Positions 61,328 through 64,000 of a DNA stretch of 64,000 nt are shown in pieces. The first letter of the stretch is position 1. Every line of letters starts with the position of its first letter. The DNA lies in the NCBI RefSeq assembly GCF_008254045.1, contig NZ_CP042425.1:5642001-5706000 (forward strand), read 5' to 3'. The stretch comes from Limnoglobus roseus (GTDB lineage: Bacteria; Planctomycetota; Planctomycetia; Gemmatales; Gemmataceae). The notes under the pieces were generated by a model. That model did no database searches. It worked only from the letters and a program-made list of their open reading frames with translations, and was not told where the DNA came from. The position numbers were made by a program, and so were the translations under genes.

Positions 61328-64000
61328 ATGCGACCATTTTGGCTGCGATCTATTTTCGACAACAAGTCCACCCGCCGCCCCCTCGCACGCAAGAGTCTCC
61401 CACAACTTCGGATCGAGAACCTCGAACCGCGTGACGTGCCGGCCGTCATCGATCTGACCGGCGGCGTGCTCACGTATACGGCCGGTGCGGGCGTCAACAA
61501 CAGCGCCTCGGTGTCTATCTCCGGCGGGAACTTCGTCGTCACCGACGCGGGCGAAACGATCGACCCGTCGGGTGTCTCGGGAGCTACGGTCAACAACCCG
61601 AACTCCATCAACGTCCCCACGGCCGGCGTGACCTCCGTCGTGCTGAACCTCGGCGACGGGACGGACGCCATCGCCACGGCTGGGGCGGTCGTCGCCGACC
61701 AAACCCTGACGATCAGCAACACGGGCACCTCCCTGTCGATTGGCGGGCCGGTCCGAACGGCCCCACCGGCGACCAACCCCGCGAGCACCGGCAACATTGT
61801 TATCACCGGCACCAACCAGGTGTCGCTGACGAACGGTGCCCAAATCGGCGGGACGGTGACTTCGGCAGGCAACGTCGCTCCGACGTCGACTTACACCATT
61901 GCCAACCAGACGACCGGCACCGTCAGCATTAGTGCGAACACGGACGGCACGGGGACGGAAGGGTTCAATCAGGGCGGCGGGTGGATCATTACGAACAACA
62001 CGACGGCCGCCGCCGCCGCCGTGACGGTTGGCGGGACCGGCGACGCGACGATAGGCCTCGCCGCGGTCGGGTCTACGACGGCTTCGTCCGCGAAGTACAC
62101 GGTGACGGCCAACGGCGGGAACATTCTGTGGAGTTCGGACTCCGCCCTTGGCGGGTCGTTCGCCACCAACAATTCTTACCGGGGGTTGGCAAACGGCGGG
62201 ACGGCCATTACCGCCGCTATCAAGGCAAACGCCCTCGTACTGACTACGTCCGGCGGCGGCAGCGTCGGTTCCGACACGCGACCGATTCAGACGGTCGCCC
62301 CGGTTTCCGGGTCGACGGCGAACCTGACGGCCGGTGGCGGCGGTGCCTACCTCGTCGACTGGGGCACCCCGTTGACGCTCAGCGGCGCGACCGCGACGGG
62401 CTCCGGCGACATCCGGGTCGTGACCGCGAACGTCGGCGGGCACAACTTGATCGTCGCCGGCAACGTCAAGACCGCGACCGGGAACATCTACCTGGCCTCG
62501 GACGACAACCTGGCCGTCAACGCCGGGGTCACGATCGGCGGGTCCGGGTTCAGCGGCACGGTCTGGATGCAGGCCAACCGCGACCAGGGCACGGCCGGTC
62601 AGACGTTCACGATGAACACTACGGCGGCGATCGTCACGAGTAACACGACGAACACGGTCACGGCTAACCGCACGCCGGCGACGCAGGCCGTGTACCTGGA
62701 CATCTCCGGCGACACCGGCACGCCGTCGGCCCTGACCGTCGGCAACATCACGGTCGGCAACGGCGGGCGAATCGTCATCGACGCCATCCCAAACGGCGTC
62801 GTTAACGAGGCCGGCAAGATCGTCATGGCCGCGGCGACCAACGTCCTGAGTGCCGGCACTACGGGGACGATCGACCTGAATGCGGCTATCACCGCGGCGA
62901 CGGTGGCCGATGTCATTGGCACGTCGGCCATTCCGGTCAAGGTGGCTGGCGGCAATGTGGTCGTCGGTGCGAACTTCGGCAATGCCTACGTTACCGGGAC
63001 GGCCGCCACGGGCTTTGCCGCGACCGGAACGGCCACGGTCACGCAGACGACCACCGGCGGATCGCTCAACTTCTCCACGACCGCCGGTGTGCTCACCGTC
63101 AGCGGGCCGATCACTAACGCCGTCAGCGGCGTGGTGAACCTGACCAGCACGGCGGCCGGTGGCGGTGTGAACATTGCCGCCCTGGTCGGCAGTGCGACGA
63201 CTGGGCTGGTCACCATCAACGCCGGCACCAACCCGGCCACGCTGGCCTCGACCCTGACGCTGTTCCCCACCTCGAAGATCGCCGTCACTGCGGCGGGAGG
63301 CGGACTGGTCGTTGGCGCGAACGGCGTGGTCGTCGGGTCTGGTGTCACAACGAACGCCCTGCCGCTCACGGTCCAGTCGGGCGGCGTCGTCAGCCCGGCC
63401 GACGTGAGTGTGACGGGTACACTGACGATCGGTAACCTTGCGGTCGGCACCGGCGGGATTCTGCGGATCGACCTGAACACCCCCGCCTCCTTCGACGTGG
63501 CGAATGTCAACGGCACGGTGAACGTAACCGGCGGCACGCTGCAGATGTTCGCCAACGGGACGCTGAGCGTCAACGACTCGTTCGTGATCGTCAACAACGA
63601 CGGCACGGGCGACGCCGTAACCGGCCAGTTCGTCGGCGGCACGACGGTGTCGGCCGTGAACGACCCCCGGTACGTGTTCACGATCAACTACGCCGGCGGC
63701 GACGGCAACGACATCGTCGCCACCGTGTCGTCGATCGTCACCACGTCCCTGTTGGACGTGACTTCCGGCGGCGTAGCCTTGTTCGCGTCGGGCAACGGGC
63801 TAGACAACAACCTCGCCGTCACGCAGTCTGGCGGCACGTACAGCGTTACCGACACGTCGGGGCCGATCGCCTTGTCGGCTGCCGCCGTGGCGGCCGGGTG
63901 GAGCGGCAACAACACGACGACCGTGAGTGGCCCGACCGCCGGCATCACCGGCCTGACGTTCAGCCTGAACTCCGGAGCCGACACGCTCAACGCCGTGGAC
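61328..64000 (+). CDS. Second giant LEPR-XLL surface protein (3' end outside window)
   Basis: 891 residues visible and open to the window edge. The basic N-terminus ends in IENLEPRDVPAVIDL, the canonical LEPR-XLL motif. The rest is low-complexity Gly/Thr/Asn/Ala-rich beta-repeat sequence resembling autotransporter or hemagglutinin-like beta helices (for example LTVGNITVGNGGRIVIDAI, LTIGNLAVGTGGILRIDLN, then SVNDSFVIVNND with a GGDGNDIVAT motif near residue 795). Expected to be exported and sit at the cell surface. ATG 61328 is chosen because it starts the basic leader; the frame stays open without a stop from there. Confidence 0.86.
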   Translation, partial: MRPFWLRSIFDNKSTRRPLARKSLPQLRIENLEPRDVPAVIDLTGGVLTYTAGAGVNNSASVSISGGNFVVTDAGETIDPSGVSGATVNNPNSINVPTAGVTSVVLNLGDGTDAIATAGAVVADQTLTISNTGTSLSIGGPVRTAPPATNPASTGNIVITGTNQVSLTNGAQIGGTVTSAGNVAPTSTYTIANQTTGTVSISANTDGTGTEGFNQGGGWIITNNTTAAAAAVTVGGTGDATIGLAAVGSTTASSAKYTVTANGGNILWSSDSALGGSFATNNSYRGLANGGTAITAAIKANALVLTTSGGGSVGSDTRPIQTVAPVSGSTANLTAGGGGAYLVDWGTPLTLSGATATGSGDIRVVTANVGGHNLIVAGNVKTATGNIYLASDDNLAVNAGVTIGGSGFSGTVWMQANRDQGTAGQTFTMNTTAAIVTSNTTNTVTANRTPATQAVYLDISGDTGTPSALTVGNITVGNGGRIVIDAIPNGVVNEAGKIVMAAATNVLSAGTTGTIDLNAAITAATVADVIGTSAIPVKVAGGNVVVGANFGNAYVTGTAATGFAATGTATVTQTTTGGSLNFSTTAGVLTVSGPITNAVSGVVNLTSTAAGGGVNIAALVGSATTGLVTINAGTNPATLASTLTLFPTSKIAVTAAGGGLVVGANGVVVGSGVTTNALPLTVQSGGVVSPADVSVTGTLTIGNLAVGTGGILRIDLNTPASFDVANVNGTVNVTGGTLQMFANGTLSVNDSFVIVNNDGTGDAVTGQFVGGTTVSAVNDPRYVFTINYAGGDGNDIVATVSSIVTTSLLDVTSGGVALFASGNGLDNNLAVTQSGGTYSVTDTSGPIALSAAAVAAGWSGNNTTTVSGPTAGITGLTFSLNSGADTLNAVD

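Overview
The window is high-GC bacterial DNA from a planctomycete, most likely family Gemmataceae (Gemmata/Fimbriiglobus-like). The grounds are lineage-typical genes: a PSD1-type cytochrome gene paired with a DUF1501 gene, a DUF1559 prepilin-like protein, DUF3500, Tat-signal proteins, and two very large secreted proteins that begin with LEPR-XLL-type N-termini. No rRNA operon, CRISPR array or intact insertion sequence was seen. Both window ends cut genes (bioB at the left, a giant surface protein at the right).

Layout. 1-3.85 kb: biotin operon bioB-bioF-bioDA with overlapping genes and a bioD-bioA fusion. 3.8-7.6 kb (minus): PSD1/DUF1501 pair. 7.8-9.8 kb (minus): soluble histidine kinase and a receiver-XRE response regulator. 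10-18.1 kb: envelope and signalling genes (zinc-ribbon membrane protein, PEGA lipoprotein, PP2C phosphatase, MFS transporter, AIM24 protein, Tat protein, glutathione peroxidase). 18.1-27.6 kb (minus): a five-gene run holding two versions of the circularly permuted ATP-grasp / alpha-E / transglutaminase system, one with separate genes and one with ATP-grasp fused to alpha-E. 27.8-38.05 kb: DUF790 (Bax1-like), cupin-like Tat protein, glycine-zipper protein, DUF4058, deoxyhypusine-synthase-like enzyme, an unknown, metallophosphoesterase, DUF3500, a second possibly DHS-like protein and an L-2-hydroxyglutarate oxidase-type protein. 38.5-51.5 kb: one 4321-residue surface protein with P-domain-like, BNR, Ig-like and FG-GAP regions, followed by a GT2 glycosyltransferase. 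52.9-56.0 kb: a three-gene operon coupled by 4-bp overlaps. 56.08-56.69 kb: a ydaO/yuaA-type (c-di-AMP) riboswitch ahead of a 70-residue membrane protein. 56.77-57.4 kb: tRNA-Val(GAC) with a broken tyrosine integrase behind it, the scar of an old integration. 57.9-60.6 kb: lipoprotein, DUF1559 protein, secreted helical protein and a 2OG-Fe(II) oxygenase-like protein. 61.3 kb to the end: start of a second giant LEPR-XLL protein.

The most interesting points are the c-di-AMP riboswitch in front of a tiny uncharacterised membrane protein, the doubled ATP-grasp/alpha-E/transglutaminase locus, and the two-domain higher-order repeat inside the giant surface protein. All family calls come from reading the translations; no database search was run.
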